64,000 nucleotides of DNA. It comes from Clostridiales bacterium. Its GTDB lineage: Bacteria; Bacillota_A; Clostridia; Oscillospirales; Oscillospiraceae. The notes under the pieces are model-generated. The model was given only the letters and a program-made list of their open reading frames with translations. It ran no database searches and was not told the origin of the DNA. Positions 16,698-25,262 of the stretch are shown here, piece after piece (position 1 is the stretch's first letter; every line of letters begins with the position of its first letter). A program made the position numbers and the translations under genes. The stretch lies in the NCBI GenBank assembly GCA_004553625.1, contig SFKX01000001.1:124001-188000 (forward strand), given 5' to 3'.

Positions 16698-17918
16698 TTA
16701 TTTCATTATGGCCTTGTTGAAGTTCTTCTTGCCGCGGCGCAGGACCACGCCGGACTTGAGCTCGGCCTCGGTGAAGGTCTTTGCGATGTCGTCCACCTTT
16801 TCGTCGTTCGCGGTGACGCCGCCCTGCTGGACGTTGCGCCTGGCGTCGCTCTTCGAGCTGCACAGGCCGGTCTTTACCAGCAGCGTGAGGATGTCCGCAG
16901 CGCCGTCCGTGAGGTCCTCTGCCGTTATCTCAGTCTCGGGCATGTGCTCCGTGCCGCCGCCGCCGAAGATCGCGCGGGCGCCGGCCTTGGCCTTCTGGGC
17001 CTCCTCCTCGCCGTGGACGAGGGCAGTGAGCTCCGTCGCCAGGATCTCCTTGGCCTCGTTGAGCTGCGCGTCCTTCCACTTCGACATCTCGTCTATCTGC
17101 TCCAGGGGCAGGAAGGTCATCTTCCGCAGGCAGTTTATGACGTCCGCGTCGTCTATGTTGCGCCAGTACTGGTAGAACTCGAAGGGGCTCGTCTTGTTCG
17201 GGTCCAGCCACACGGCGCCGGACTGAGTCTTGCCCATCTTCTTGCCCTCGCTAGTCAGCAGCAGGGTTATCGTCATGCCGTAGGCGTTCTTGCCCAGCTT
17301 GCGCCGGATGAGCTCCGTGCCGCCCAGGATGTTGGACCACTGGTCGTCCCCGCCGCACTGCATCACGCAGTTATACTCCTTGAACATGTGGTAGAAGTCG
17401 TAGGACTGCATGATCATATAGTTGAACTCGAGGAAGCTCAGGCCCTTCTCCATCCTCTGCTTATAGCATTCGGCCCTCAGCATGTTATTCACGGAGAAGT
17501 GCGCGCCCACGTCGCGCAGCAGCTCGATATAGTTGAGGCCCAGCAGCCAATCCGCGTTGTCGAGCATGAGCGCCTTGCCCTCGGAGAAGTCTATGAACTT
17601 CGCCATCTGGACCTTGAACTTCGCGGCGTTCTCCTGGATCTTCTCCTGCGTCAGCATCTGGCGCATATCAGTCCTGCCGGAGGGGTCGCCCACCATCGTC
17701 GTGCCGCCGCCTAGCAGCGCTATCGGCCTGTTGCCCGCCAGCTGGAGCCGGCGCATGAGATTCAGCGCCATGAAGTGGCCGATGTGCAGGCTGTCCGCCG
17801 TTGCGTCGAAGCCGATATAGAACGTCGCCTTGCCCGCGTTCACGAGCTCGCGTATCTCTTCCTCGTCCGTCACCTGCGCGATAAGCCCGCGCGCCCTGAG
17901 TTCCTCGTAGATCTGCAT
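16698..17918 (-). CDS. tyrS: Tyrosyl-tRNA synthetase (406 aa)
   Basis: The class I synthetase signature HIGH is at residues 45-48, and the KMSKS-equivalent is GKKMGKT. The C-terminus holds an S4 RNA-binding domain (SKSDARRNVQQGGV). The ATG at 17918 is used because AAGGGGAAAG precedes it; the longer frame has no family similarity. It charges tRNA(Tyr). No T-box leader fits in the 35-base gap after the upstream gene, unlike many Firmicute tyrS genes, so it is probably read with that gene. Confidence 0.95.
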   Translation of the reverse strand: MQIYEELRARGLIAQVTDEEEIRELVNAGKATFYIGFDATADSLHIGHFMALNLMRRLQLAGNRPIALLGGGTTMVGDPSGRTDMRQMLTQEKIQENAAKFKVQMAKFIDFSEGKALMLDNADWLLGLNYIELLRDVGAHFSVNNMLRAECYKQRMEKGLSFLEFNYMIMQSYDFYHMFKEYNCVMQCGGDDQWSNILGGTELIRRKLGKNAYGMTITLLLTSEGKKMGKTQSGAVWLDPNKTSPFEFYQYWRNIDDADVINCLRKMTFLPLEQIDEMSKWKDAQLNEAKEILATELTALVHGEEEAQKAKAGARAIFGGGGTEHMPETEITAEDLTDGAADILTLLVKTGLCSSKSDARRNVQQGGVTANDEKVDDIAKTFTEAELKSGVVLRRGKKNFNKAIMK

Positions 17919-17953
17919 CGATCTTTCCCCTTTATTCCTTAATTTTTCGGTTT

Positions 17954-18343
17954 TTACTTGCCTATCAGCTCGGCGGCCTTGTCCGCGCACCAGGCGCAGA
18001 AGCCGTTACATACGCTGTGGTCCCCGCCGGAGAGGGCCAGCAGGTCCTCACAGCGGATCGCGCCGAACTTCTCCTTGAACTGAGTTGAGAGCTCCTTTGC
18101 CGCCACGGCCACGGGGCCGCCCGGCTTGCCCATGCCGTCCGCGCCCAGGGTCATGCTAAGGGCCAGGACCGCTCCGCAATAGGCGCCGCAGGCCTCGCCG
18201 CAGCGCAGGCCCCCGCCGAAGCCCGTGCTTATGACCGCCGCGGTTTTTTCATCCAGACCGCACAGGTCGCTCAGCGATACCGCCACGCTCTGCGCGCAGT
18301 TGAGAGTTTTTTTCAGCTCCGCAGCCTTTTCTCCGTGAGTCAT
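17954..18343 (-). CDS. C_GCAxxG_C_C family protein (129 aa)
   Basis: A small cysteine-rich protein of the family named after its C-GCAxxG-C-C motif; here the core reads CGEACGAYCGAV, with further cysteines at NCAQS, RCEDL and VCNGFCAWC. Such proteins are often near redox or metal genes and may bind a metal or cluster, but no function is established. It lies 1 base downstream of recN and 35 upstream of tyrS, so it is part of the long minus-strand transcript. Confidence 0.85.
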   Translation of the reverse strand: MTHGEKAAELKKTLNCAQSVAVSLSDLCGLDEKTAAVISTGFGGGLRCGEACGAYCGAVLALSMTLGADGMGKPGGPVAVAAKELSTQFKEKFGAIRCEDLLALSGGDHSVCNGFCAWCADKAAELIGK

Positions 18344-18344
18344 A

Positions 18345-20024
18345 TCACAATCCCCCTTTGTATTTGTACGCCGCGTCGAGCTGCTCTGCCGCGCTCGCGA
18401 GCGTAGTCTCCGTCACGTTGTCGCCCCCGTGCAGGCGCGCGAGCTCCCTTATCCGGCCCTCGCGCTCCAGGGGCGTGACCTTCGTATAAGTTCTGCCGTC
18501 TCTCTCTGTTTTTTCAATGAGGAAGTGCGTATCTGCCATCGCCGCGATCTGCGGGAGGTGCGTCACGCAGATGACCTGCTTTTTCCGCGCCAGGCGCGCC
18601 AGCTTTTCCGCCACGCGCTGCGCCGCTATGCCGGAGACGCCCTCGTCTATCTCGTCGAACACCATCGCCGGGACCCCGTCGCGCTCGGAGAGCACGTCCT
18701 TCATCACCAGCATGATGCGCGCCAGCTCGCCGCCGGAGGCGATCTTCGATATCCGCCCGGGCGTCTCGCCCGCGTTCGCGGACATGAGGAAGCGGACCTC
18801 GTCCATGCCGCTCTCGTCGAAGCCGGGCTCGCCCTGCATTGGGACTATCTCCGCCTCAAAGCGCACCGAGGGCATTGAAAGCTCGCGCAGCCCGAGCTCT
18901 ATCCGCTCGCGCAGCTCTTCCCCCGCCGCCTTTCTCAGTTTTGACAGCTCTTTTGCGGAATTATACGCCGCTTTTTTCCTTTTTGCAAGCTCCGCTTCGA
19001 GCTGCGCACGCCGCTCGGCCGAGGAATCCAGCTCCTCCAGGCCCCTCTGCGCGCTCTCCAGCAGCTCCGCGAGCCCGGCCTCGTCCCGGCCGTATTTCTT
19101 CTCCAGTCTCCGGAGCTGGCTCAGTCTGGTCTCCAGCGCGTCATATTCCCCGGGTGAAAAGTCCAGCCCCTCCCGGAAGTCCCTCAGGCGCTCCGCTGCG
19201 TCCTCGATGTTGCTCCGGGCCTGCTCGATCTCCGCCAGGGCCTCGTCCAGCTCCGGGGCCAGCGCCGCCGCGCGCTCCGTCCAGGCAGAGGCCTCGCCCG
19301 CCTGCTCCGCCGCGCTGCCCTCGCCGCCGTAGAGCGCCTCATACGCCGCGTCCAGCGCCTCGCGCAGTTTCTCCGCGTTGCGCAAAAGCTCCCGCCGCGA
19401 GGAAAGGCTCTCCTCCTCACCGGGGCGTATGTTCGCCGCGCCCAGCTCCTCCGCCGTCTGGCGCAGGTCCCGCTCGCGCCGCTCGCGCTCCGATTCGGCC
19501 TCGTCCAGCCGGCGCAGCTGCGCCGCCGTCTCCCTGTAGGCCGAATACAGCTCCCGGTGCCGCGAAAGCTGCTCCGCCATGCCCGCAAAGCCGTCCAAAT
19601 AGTCGCGGTGCCGAGTCTCGTCCATGAGCTGCCTGCCGTCGTTCTGGCCGTGGATGTCCAGGAGCCCGGAGCCCAGAGCGCGCAGCTCCGCCGCTGCCAC
19701 CGGGACCCCGTTCACCTGGGCCGAGCTCTTCCCGTCCTGGCTCACGCGGCGGCGGATGATGACGCCGTCCTCCGCGTCCAGGCCGTTTTCCTCGAGCCAG
19801 TCCTCCGCGTTATCCGCTGTGAACGCCGCCGTCACAGACGCGCGCGCCGCGCCCGTGCGCACCAGCTCGCGGCTCGCCCGCGCGCCCAGCACCGCCTCCA
19901 GCGAGTCTATGACGATGCTCTTGCCAGCGCCGGTCTCGCCCGTCAGGACGTTCAGGCCGGCGCCGGGCTCTATGTCCGCGCGCTCTATCACCGCGATATT
20001 CTCTATGTGCAGCTCTCTCAGCAT
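18345..20024 (-). CDS. recN: DNA repair protein RecN (559 aa)
   Basis: An SMC-like ATPase with Walker A GETGAGKS near residue 35, a long central coiled-coil rich in Glu, Arg and Ala (roughly residues 150-380), a signature motif in SGGELARIMLV, and Walker B VFDEIDEGVSG. RecN gathers and protects DNA double-strand ends in recombination. It follows argR by 22 bases in the order argR-recN that is conserved across Firmicutes. Confidence 0.95.
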   Translation of the reverse strand: MLRELHIENIAVIERADIEPGAGLNVLTGETGAGKSIVIDSLEAVLGARASRELVRTGAARASVTAAFTADNAEDWLEENGLDAEDGVIIRRRVSQDGKSSAQVNGVPVAAAELRALGSGLLDIHGQNDGRQLMDETRHRDYLDGFAGMAEQLSRHRELYSAYRETAAQLRRLDEAESERERRERDLRQTAEELGAANIRPGEEESLSSRRELLRNAEKLREALDAAYEALYGGEGSAAEQAGEASAWTERAAALAPELDEALAEIEQARSNIEDAAERLRDFREGLDFSPGEYDALETRLSQLRRLEKKYGRDEAGLAELLESAQRGLEELDSSAERRAQLEAELAKRKKAAYNSAKELSKLRKAAGEELRERIELGLRELSMPSVRFEAEIVPMQGEPGFDESGMDEVRFLMSANAGETPGRISKIASGGELARIMLVMKDVLSERDGVPAMVFDEIDEGVSGIAAQRVAEKLARLARKKQVICVTHLPQIAAMADTHFLIEKTERDGRTYTKVTPLEREGRIRELARLHGGDNVTETTLASAAEQLDAAYKYKGGL

Positions 20025-20046
20025 GACCTGCCTGCCTCTTTCCCGC

Positions 20047-20496
20047 TCAGAACAGCTTTTTTATCTCCTCACAGAACTGCTCGGCGCTCCGCACGTCCTT
20101 CATGGCTATGAACACCGTGTCGTCCCCGGCGACGGTGCCGACCAGCGCGCTCATCTCCATCCCGTCCATGGCCGAGCTGGCCGCGGAGGCCAGGCCCGGC
20201 AGGGTCTTGAGCACGATGAGGTTCATCGCCGTGTCGCAGGACACGACGCCCTCCTTGAATATCTTGCGCAGCTTCTCATTGTGGCCCGCGGACTCGTCGT
20301 GCGCGGGCTGGGCGTAGCGGTAACGCCCGCTGGTGGACAGCTCCTTTACCAGGCGAAGCTCCTTTATGTCCCTCGACAGAGTCGCCTGCGTGCTCTTGAC
20401 CCCGCGCTCCGAGAGCGCTTCCATCAGCTGGTTCTGAGTCTCGATGTCCCTGGATGCGATTATCTCCAGGATGATGCCCTGCCTTGCCGTTTTCAT
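20047..20496 (-). CDS. argR: Arginine repressor ArgR (149 aa)
   Basis: The N-terminal winged helix (TQNQLMEALSERGVKSTQATLSRDIKEL) and the C-terminal hexamerisation and arginine-binding domain (GTVAGDDTVFIA) are both complete. ArgR/AhrC represses arginine biosynthesis and activates catabolism in response to arginine. Its place between nadK and recN is the usual Clostridial order; no arginine gene lies in the window. I see no clear ARG box in the immediate upstream gap. Confidence 0.93.
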   Translation of the reverse strand: MKTARQGIILEIIASRDIETQNQLMEALSERGVKSTQATLSRDIKELRLVKELSTSGRYRYAQPAHDESAGHNEKLRKIFKEGVVSCDTAMNLIVLKTLPGLASAASSAMDGMEMSALVGTVAGDDTVFIAMKDVRSAEQFCEEIKKLF

Positions 20497-20552
20497 TGAA
20501 ACTCCTCCTATTCCCCGGCGTCCCCGCCTGAATTGGCCCTCGACTGCGCGGC

Positions 20553-21395
20553 TCAGGGGCGGCTCAGCTTGCCCATGGCCGTGTCGTAAAAGCTCCTTAC
20601 CTCCATATCCGCCATTATCACCGTGTTTTCCGACCTGCGTATCCTGACCTCGTCGCCCGGGGAGAGGGGCAGGCCCTCCGAGCCGTCCACCGAGAGAACG
20701 ACCCGCTTGCCGTGCAGCCGCTCCGGCTCCACCGTCACCGTCCGCTCCGGGGCAAGCACAAAGCTCTTCGCCGCCATGACGTGCGCGCAGATGGGCGTTA
20801 CGATGATGTTTTCGGCCTCCGGCTCCACGATGGGGCCGCCCGCGGACATCGAATACGCCGTCGAGCCCGTAGGCGTCGCCACGATGACCCCGTCCCCCGC
20901 GAAGCCCGTTATCTCCGTCCCGTCCGCGAGGACGGTGAGGTTTATACAGTTCACGTCGCTCTTCACGACGGCGTCGTTCAGCGCGCAGTCGCGCAGGACC
21001 TCGCCGTCCGACTTGAGCAGCTCCACGTCCAGCATCATGCGGAGGCTGCGCCTGTAGCCGCCCGACGCTGCGCGCCGGACCAGCTCCAGGTCCTCCGGCT
21101 CCAGGCCCGCCATGAAGCCCTTTGTCCCCACGTTCACGCCCAGCAGCGGGATGGGCAGGCCCAGGGTCTGCCGCGCAACGTGCAGGAAGGTCCCGTCCCC
21201 GCCGAAGGAGATTATCATCTCCGCATCCTCCACCGCGCGGCGCAGCGGGACCATGTTTGAATCGCCCGGGACCTCCACGAACACGGGCGCGACCACCGTC
21301 TGCCTCCCATCGCGCTCCAGCAGCTCCTTGGCCCTGTAGGTCAGGACCAGGCCGCGGTCGCGGTAGGGGTTGGGTGACAGCACGATCTTTTTCAT
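20553..21395 (-). CDS. nadK: NAD kinase (280 aa)
   Basis: The GGDGT nucleotide-binding motif (ISFGGDGTFLHVA, about residue 64) and the NDAVV and TPTGSTAYSMSAGG segments identify an NAD kinase, which phosphorylates NAD to NADP. The ATG at 21395 is chosen because it overlaps the tlyA stop (TGATG); a GTG one codon upstream is the alternative. It is translationally coupled to tlyA. Confidence 0.94.
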   Translation of the reverse strand: MKKIVLSPNPYRDRGLVLTYRAKELLERDGRQTVVAPVFVEVPGDSNMVPLRRAVEDAEMIISFGGDGTFLHVARQTLGLPIPLLGVNVGTKGFMAGLEPEDLELVRRAASGGYRRSLRMMLDVELLKSDGEVLRDCALNDAVVKSDVNCINLTVLADGTEITGFAGDGVIVATPTGSTAYSMSAGGPIVEPEAENIIVTPICAHVMAAKSFVLAPERTVTVEPERLHGKRVVLSVDGSEGLPLSPGDEVRIRRSENTVIMADMEVRSFYDTAMGKLSRP

Positions 21396-22195
21396 CACTT
21401 CGCCAGCTCTCTGTGGGACGCCGCGACCACCGCCGCCGCGTCCGGGATGGGCGCTTCGAACGCGCCTTTCTTGAGGTAAGCCAGGTATTCTATGTTCCCC
21501 TCCGGGCCGCGCACGGGCGAAAAATCCAGGCCCATGACCGTGTAGCCCGCGCCGGGGGCAAAGTCCAGGAATTCGCGCAGCACGCGCTCGTGCACGGCGC
21601 TGTCCCGCACGACGCCCTTTTTGCCGACGTCCTCGCGCCCGGCCTCGAACTGCGGCTTTATGAGGCAGACCGCCGGCGCGCCAGGGCGCAGCAGCTCCCG
21701 CACCGCCGGCAGCACCAGCCGCACCGAGATGAACGAAAGGTCCATCACCGCCATGTCCATCGGCTCCGGGAACATCTCCGGCGTGAGGCTGCGCGCGTTC
21801 GTGCGCTCCATGGTGACGACCCTGGGGTCGCTCCGGAGGCTCCAGGCCAGCTGGCCGTAGCCCACGTCCACGGCGTAGACCCGAGCCGCGCCGTTTTTGA
21901 GCAGCACGTCCGTGAAGCCGCCCGTCGAGGCGCCGCAGTCTATGCAGACCTTTCCCTCCGGCGAGATCGGGAACACGCGCAGCGCCTTCTCCAGCTTGAA
22001 GCCGCCCCGCGAGACATAGGGGCAGGCCGCGCCGCGGACTTCTATCTTCGCGTCCTCCTTCACGGCCAGGCCGGGCTTGTCCGCCTTCTGGCCGTTCACG
22101 TAGACGAGGCCGCTCATTATCGTCGCGCGGGCCTTTTCCCGGCTCTCGAAATGGCCGAGCTCTACCAGCCTCTGGTCCAGCCTGACGCCGCTCAT
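21395..22195 (-). CDS. tlyA: TlyA-family rRNA 2'-O-methyltransferase (266 aa)
   Basis: An N-terminal S4 RNA-binding domain (RLDQRLVELGHFESREKA) is fused to a FtsJ-like Rossmann methyltransferase with the SAM motif DCGASTGGFTDVLL and the KDKE-type residues of the family. TlyA methylates 16S and 23S rRNA in actinobacteria and sensitises them to capreomycin; in Firmicutes the homologue (YqxC) is usually placed as here, after dxs. It overlaps dxs by 4 bases. Confidence 0.9.
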   Translation of the reverse strand: MSGVRLDQRLVELGHFESREKARATIMSGLVYVNGQKADKPGLAVKEDAKIEVRGAACPYVSRGGFKLEKALRVFPISPEGKVCIDCGASTGGFTDVLLKNGAARVYAVDVGYGQLAWSLRSDPRVVTMERTNARSLTPEMFPEPMDMAVMDLSFISVRLVLPAVRELLRPGAPAVCLIKPQFEAGREDVGKKGVVRDSAVHERVLREFLDFAPGAGYTVMGLDFSPVRGPEGNIEYLAYLKKGAFEAPIPDAAAVVAASHRELAK

Positions 22196-24021
22196 GCCCT
22201 CAGCTCCTTTGCCGCCGCCGCTATGCCCGCGGCGTCTATGCCGCAGAGCGCGCGCAGTTTTTCCGTTCCGCCCTGGCCAACTATGCCCTCGCCCAGGTTC
22301 AAAAGCCGCGCCCTGAAGCCCGCGTCCGGCCCCGCCGCGGCCAGTATCCGCCCGCCTATGCAGCCCGAGGCGCAGACCTCCTCCGCCACGACAAGCGCGC
22401 CCGTCCGCTTTGCGGAGGCTATGACCGGCTCCGCCTCCAGCGGCAGTACGCGGCCGAGCTTTATTATTTCCGCGGAAATGCCCTCAGACTCCAGCAGCTC
22501 CGCCGCCGAGAGCGCCTCGTTCACCATCGTCCCGTAGGCGGCTATCGTGAGGTCCCGGCCACCGCGCAGGAGCTTCCAGGGCTCCGCGCCGCCGTCCTTA
22601 TAGCCGCCCTCGCCGCCGCGGGGGTACCTCACGGCGACCGGCCCGGTCTCCTTGAAGAGCGCGTATTCGAGCATGTCCTCCGCCTCCCGGAAGGACGCCG
22701 GACACCAGACGGTCATCCCCGGCACCGCGCCGAGGTAGGCGATGTCGAAAAGGCCGTGGTGCGTCTCGCCGTCCTCCCCGACAAGGCCCGCCCTGTCCAC
22801 GCCGAGCACGACGTGCAGCCGCAGCAGGGCGACGTCGTGTATGAGCATGTCGAAGCCGCGCTGCAGAAAGCTCGAGTAGACGCAGGCCACGGGTATGAGG
22901 CCCTCTTTCGCCATGCCCGCCGCCATCGAGACAGTGTGGCCCTCCGCTATGCCCGTGTCGTAGAAGCGCTCCGGAAAGCGCTTTGCAAAGTCCGAAAGGC
23001 CCGTCCCGTCCGCCATTGCGGCCGTCAGCGCCGAGACGCGCGCGTCCCGCTCCGCGGCCCGGCACAGCGCCTTGCCTATGACAGCGGAAAAGCTCCCGCC
23101 GTTTCCCTTCACCACGCCCTTTTCCGGGTCGAAGGGGCCGACACCGTGGTAGCGCTCCGGGTCCAGCTCCGCGCGCGGGTAGCCGCGGCCCTTCCGCGTT
23201 ATGACGTGCAGCAGCACAGGCACGCGCATCTCGCGCGCCCAGGCAAGCGCGCTTTCCAGCGCCTCCACGTCGTGTCCGTCCACGGGGCCGAGGTAGTAAA
23301 AGCCGAGGTCGTCGAACATATTCTCCGGCAGGATGGCCTCCTTGACGCCCTCTTTCAGCCGGTGCGAGAGCTCGTACACCGGCTTCACACGGCCCACCGT
23401 GCTCCTGTACCAGCGCTTGAAGCGGAAGTAGCCCGGCTTCACGCGCATCCGGCTCAGGAGCTTCGCCATGCCGCCGACGTTCGAGCCGATCGACATTGCG
23501 TTGTCGTTCAGGACGACCACGAGCGGTTCTCCGGACTGCCCCGCGTTCGAAAGGCCCTCATAGGCCAGGCCGCCCGTGAGCGCGCCGTCGCCTATGACGG
23601 CGGCGACGTCATAGTCCCCGCCCAGCCTGGTCCGCGCCCGGGCCATGCCCAGCGCCACGGAAACGCTGTTCGAGGCGTGGCCCGCGATGAAGGCGTCCGC
23701 CCCGCTCTCCGAGGGCTTCGGAAAGCCCGACATCCCGCCGTACTGCCTCAGCCCCGCGAAGCCCGCGCGGCGGCCCGTCAGCAGTTTGTGCGTATAACAC
23801 TGGTGCCCCACGTCGAACACCAGCCTGTCTCTATATGGGTCGTACACGCGGTCGAGCGCAACGCAGAGCTCCACCGTCCCAAGGTTTGAGGCCAGGTGGC
23901 CCCCAGTCCGGGACACGTTTTCTATGAGAAAGCTCCGTATCTCGCGGCAGAGCTCCGGCAGTTCCTCCCGGGGCAGAGCGCGCAGGTCGGATATATCATT
24001 TATATTTTCAAGCAAAGCCAA
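22192..24021 (-). CDS. dxs: 1-deoxy-D-xylulose-5-phosphate synthase (609 aa)
   Basis: The thiamine diphosphate motif begins GDGALTGG with the distal Asn in LNDNAMSI, and the central pyrimidine domain holds the catalytic region (GIAEGHTVSMAAGMA). The C-terminal transketolase domain is complete. It condenses pyruvate and glyceraldehyde 3-phosphate, the first step of the MEP isoprenoid pathway, which links it to the neighbouring ispA gene. Translation probably starts at TTG (24021), behind GAGG. A hairpin lies between ispA and dxs. Confidence 0.94.
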   Translation of the reverse strand: MALLENINDISDLRALPREELPELCREIRSFLIENVSRTGGHLASNLGTVELCVALDRVYDPYRDRLVFDVGHQCYTHKLLTGRRAGFAGLRQYGGMSGFPKPSESGADAFIAGHASNSVSVALGMARARTRLGGDYDVAAVIGDGALTGGLAYEGLSNAGQSGEPLVVVLNDNAMSIGSNVGGMAKLLSRMRVKPGYFRFKRWYRSTVGRVKPVYELSHRLKEGVKEAILPENMFDDLGFYYLGPVDGHDVEALESALAWAREMRVPVLLHVITRKGRGYPRAELDPERYHGVGPFDPEKGVVKGNGGSFSAVIGKALCRAAERDARVSALTAAMADGTGLSDFAKRFPERFYDTGIAEGHTVSMAAGMAKEGLIPVACVYSSFLQRGFDMLIHDVALLRLHVVLGVDRAGLVGEDGETHHGLFDIAYLGAVPGMTVWCPASFREAEDMLEYALFKETGPVAVRYPRGGEGGYKDGGAEPWKLLRGGRDLTIAAYGTMVNEALSAAELLESEGISAEIIKLGRVLPLEAEPVIASAKRTGALVVAEEVCASGCIGGRILAAAGPDAGFRARLLNLGEGIVGQGGTEKLRALCGIDAAGIAAAAKELRA

Positions 24022-24090
24022 AGCTGATACCTCTTAACATTTTTTGCCGCCGCTCCGGCAACACTGGTCCTTATACCATATTAACAAAAC

Positions 24091-24120
24091 CCGCCCGGTT
24101 TTTCAATACGAACCGGGCGG
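24091..24120 (-). terminator. Hairpin between ispA and dxs
   Basis: A 10-bp stem (CCGCCCGGTT at 24091-24100 with AACCGGGCGG at 24111-24120) and a 10-base loop are followed on the minus strand by GGGTTTTGTT. It looks like a terminator or attenuator inside an otherwise tightly packed gene cluster. Confidence 0.65.
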
Positions 24121-24156
24121 TCTAACTGCATATTCATACACCTTGCATAATTTCCT

Positions 24157-25029
24157 TCAGCTTCTTCTGTCCGACAGGCGGAGCGCCAGCTCGGCCAGGA
24201 AGTCCGAGCCCAGCTCCTTCGCCAGCGACACGGCCAGCTCCGTGATACGCCGCACCATCTGCGCACATTTTTCCTCGCCGTAGAGGGACATGAAGGTGAG
24301 CTTGCCCTCCTCCGCGTCCGAGCCGATGGGCTTGCCCAGCTCTGCCTCGGTGCTGAGGACGTCCAGCATGTCGTCCCGGATCTGGAAGGCCGCGCCCAGC
24401 GCCGCGCCGTAGCGGAAGGCGAGCTCGGTCTTTTCCTCCCCGGCCCCGGCCGCCGCCGCGCCCATTGCGCAGGCCGCGGAAAGCAGGCTGCCCGTCTTGC
24501 GGGCCTGGAGGTCCGTGAGCCAGCTCTCGTCCTCCGGGTGTTCCGAGAGCATGTCCATGAATTGCCCGCCGCAGATGCCGTCTACGCCCGCCGCGTTCGC
24601 CAGGTGCTCCGCGCAGGCCGCGCGCCGCTCCGCCGGCAGCTCCGAGCGCAGGATCGTCCCGAAGGCCTCCGCCTGCAGCGCGTCGCCGGCGAGCACCGCC
24701 GTGCACTCGCCGTAGACCTTGTGGTTCGTGGGCTTGCCGCGGCGCAGGTCGTCGTTGTCCATGCAGGGCAGGTCGTCGTGGATGAGGCTGTAGGTGTGCA
24801 GCATCTCCACCGCGCAGGCCACGGGCAGCGCCGAGCGGACCTCCCCGCCGCAGACGCGGCAGAACTCCAGCACCAGCGCCGGGCGCAGCCTTTTGCCGCC
24901 CGCCGTGAGGCTGTAGTCCATCGACTCCAGCAGCCCGTCGAAGGGGAAGCCCTCGCGCCGGCCGAAATAGCCCGCCAGCGCGGGCTCTATCATGCCCAGG
25001 TACTCCGCGTATCTCTCGTCAAAATTCAT
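24157..25029 (-). CDS. ispA: Polyprenyl (farnesyl/geranyl) diphosphate synthase (290 aa)
   Basis: Both aspartate-rich motifs are present: DDLPCMDNDD near residue 84 and RDDMLD near residue 222. Length and motif spacing fit short-chain trans-prenyl synthases of the IspA type, which make farnesyl diphosphate for quinones, undecaprenyl carrier and related lipids. It overlaps xseB by 4 bases, the standard xseA-xseB-ispA arrangement. Confidence 0.93.
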   Translation of the reverse strand: MNFDERYAEYLGMIEPALAGYFGRREGFPFDGLLESMDYSLTAGGKRLRPALVLEFCRVCGGEVRSALPVACAVEMLHTYSLIHDDLPCMDNDDLRRGKPTNHKVYGECTAVLAGDALQAEAFGTILRSELPAERRAACAEHLANAAGVDGICGGQFMDMLSEHPEDESWLTDLQARKTGSLLSAACAMGAAAAGAGEEKTELAFRYGAALGAAFQIRDDMLDVLSTEAELGKPIGSDAEEGKLTFMSLYGEEKCAQMVRRITELAVSLAKELGSDFLAELALRLSDRRS

Positions 25030-25262
25030 TCCCCGGCCTCCTCGAAGGGCAGCTCCTCCGGCTCGCCGTCCGGACTCTTGCGGAGCTTCACGACCTTCTG
25101 CTCGGCCTCGTCCAGCTCCTTCGAGCAGGCGGCGATGAGCGCCGTGCCTTCCTCGAAGAGCTTGAGCGAGTCCGCAAGGGGCGAGTCGCCCCGCTCCAGC
25201 GTGCGCACGACCTCGCCCAGCCGGGCCAGGGATTCTTCAAAGCTCAGTTTCTTCTCAGCCAT
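25026..25262 (-). CDS. xseB: Exodeoxyribonuclease VII small subunit (78 aa)
   Basis: A short helical protein with the XseB pattern FEESLARLGEVVRTLERGD followed by SLKLFEEGTALI. The ATG at 25262 has GGAGG 8 bases upstream; a GTG one codon earlier is possible. It binds XseA to form the nuclease that trims single-stranded DNA in repair. The gene overlaps the 3' end of xseA. Confidence 0.94.
   Translation of the reverse strand: MAEKKLSFEESLARLGEVVRTLERGDSPLADSLKLFEEGTALIAACSKELDEAEQKVVKLRKSPDGEPEELPFEEAGE

Noticed and set aside
17919..17953. T-box leader for tyrS
   Set aside because: Only 35 bases separate tyrS from the upstream gene, far too short for a T-box.
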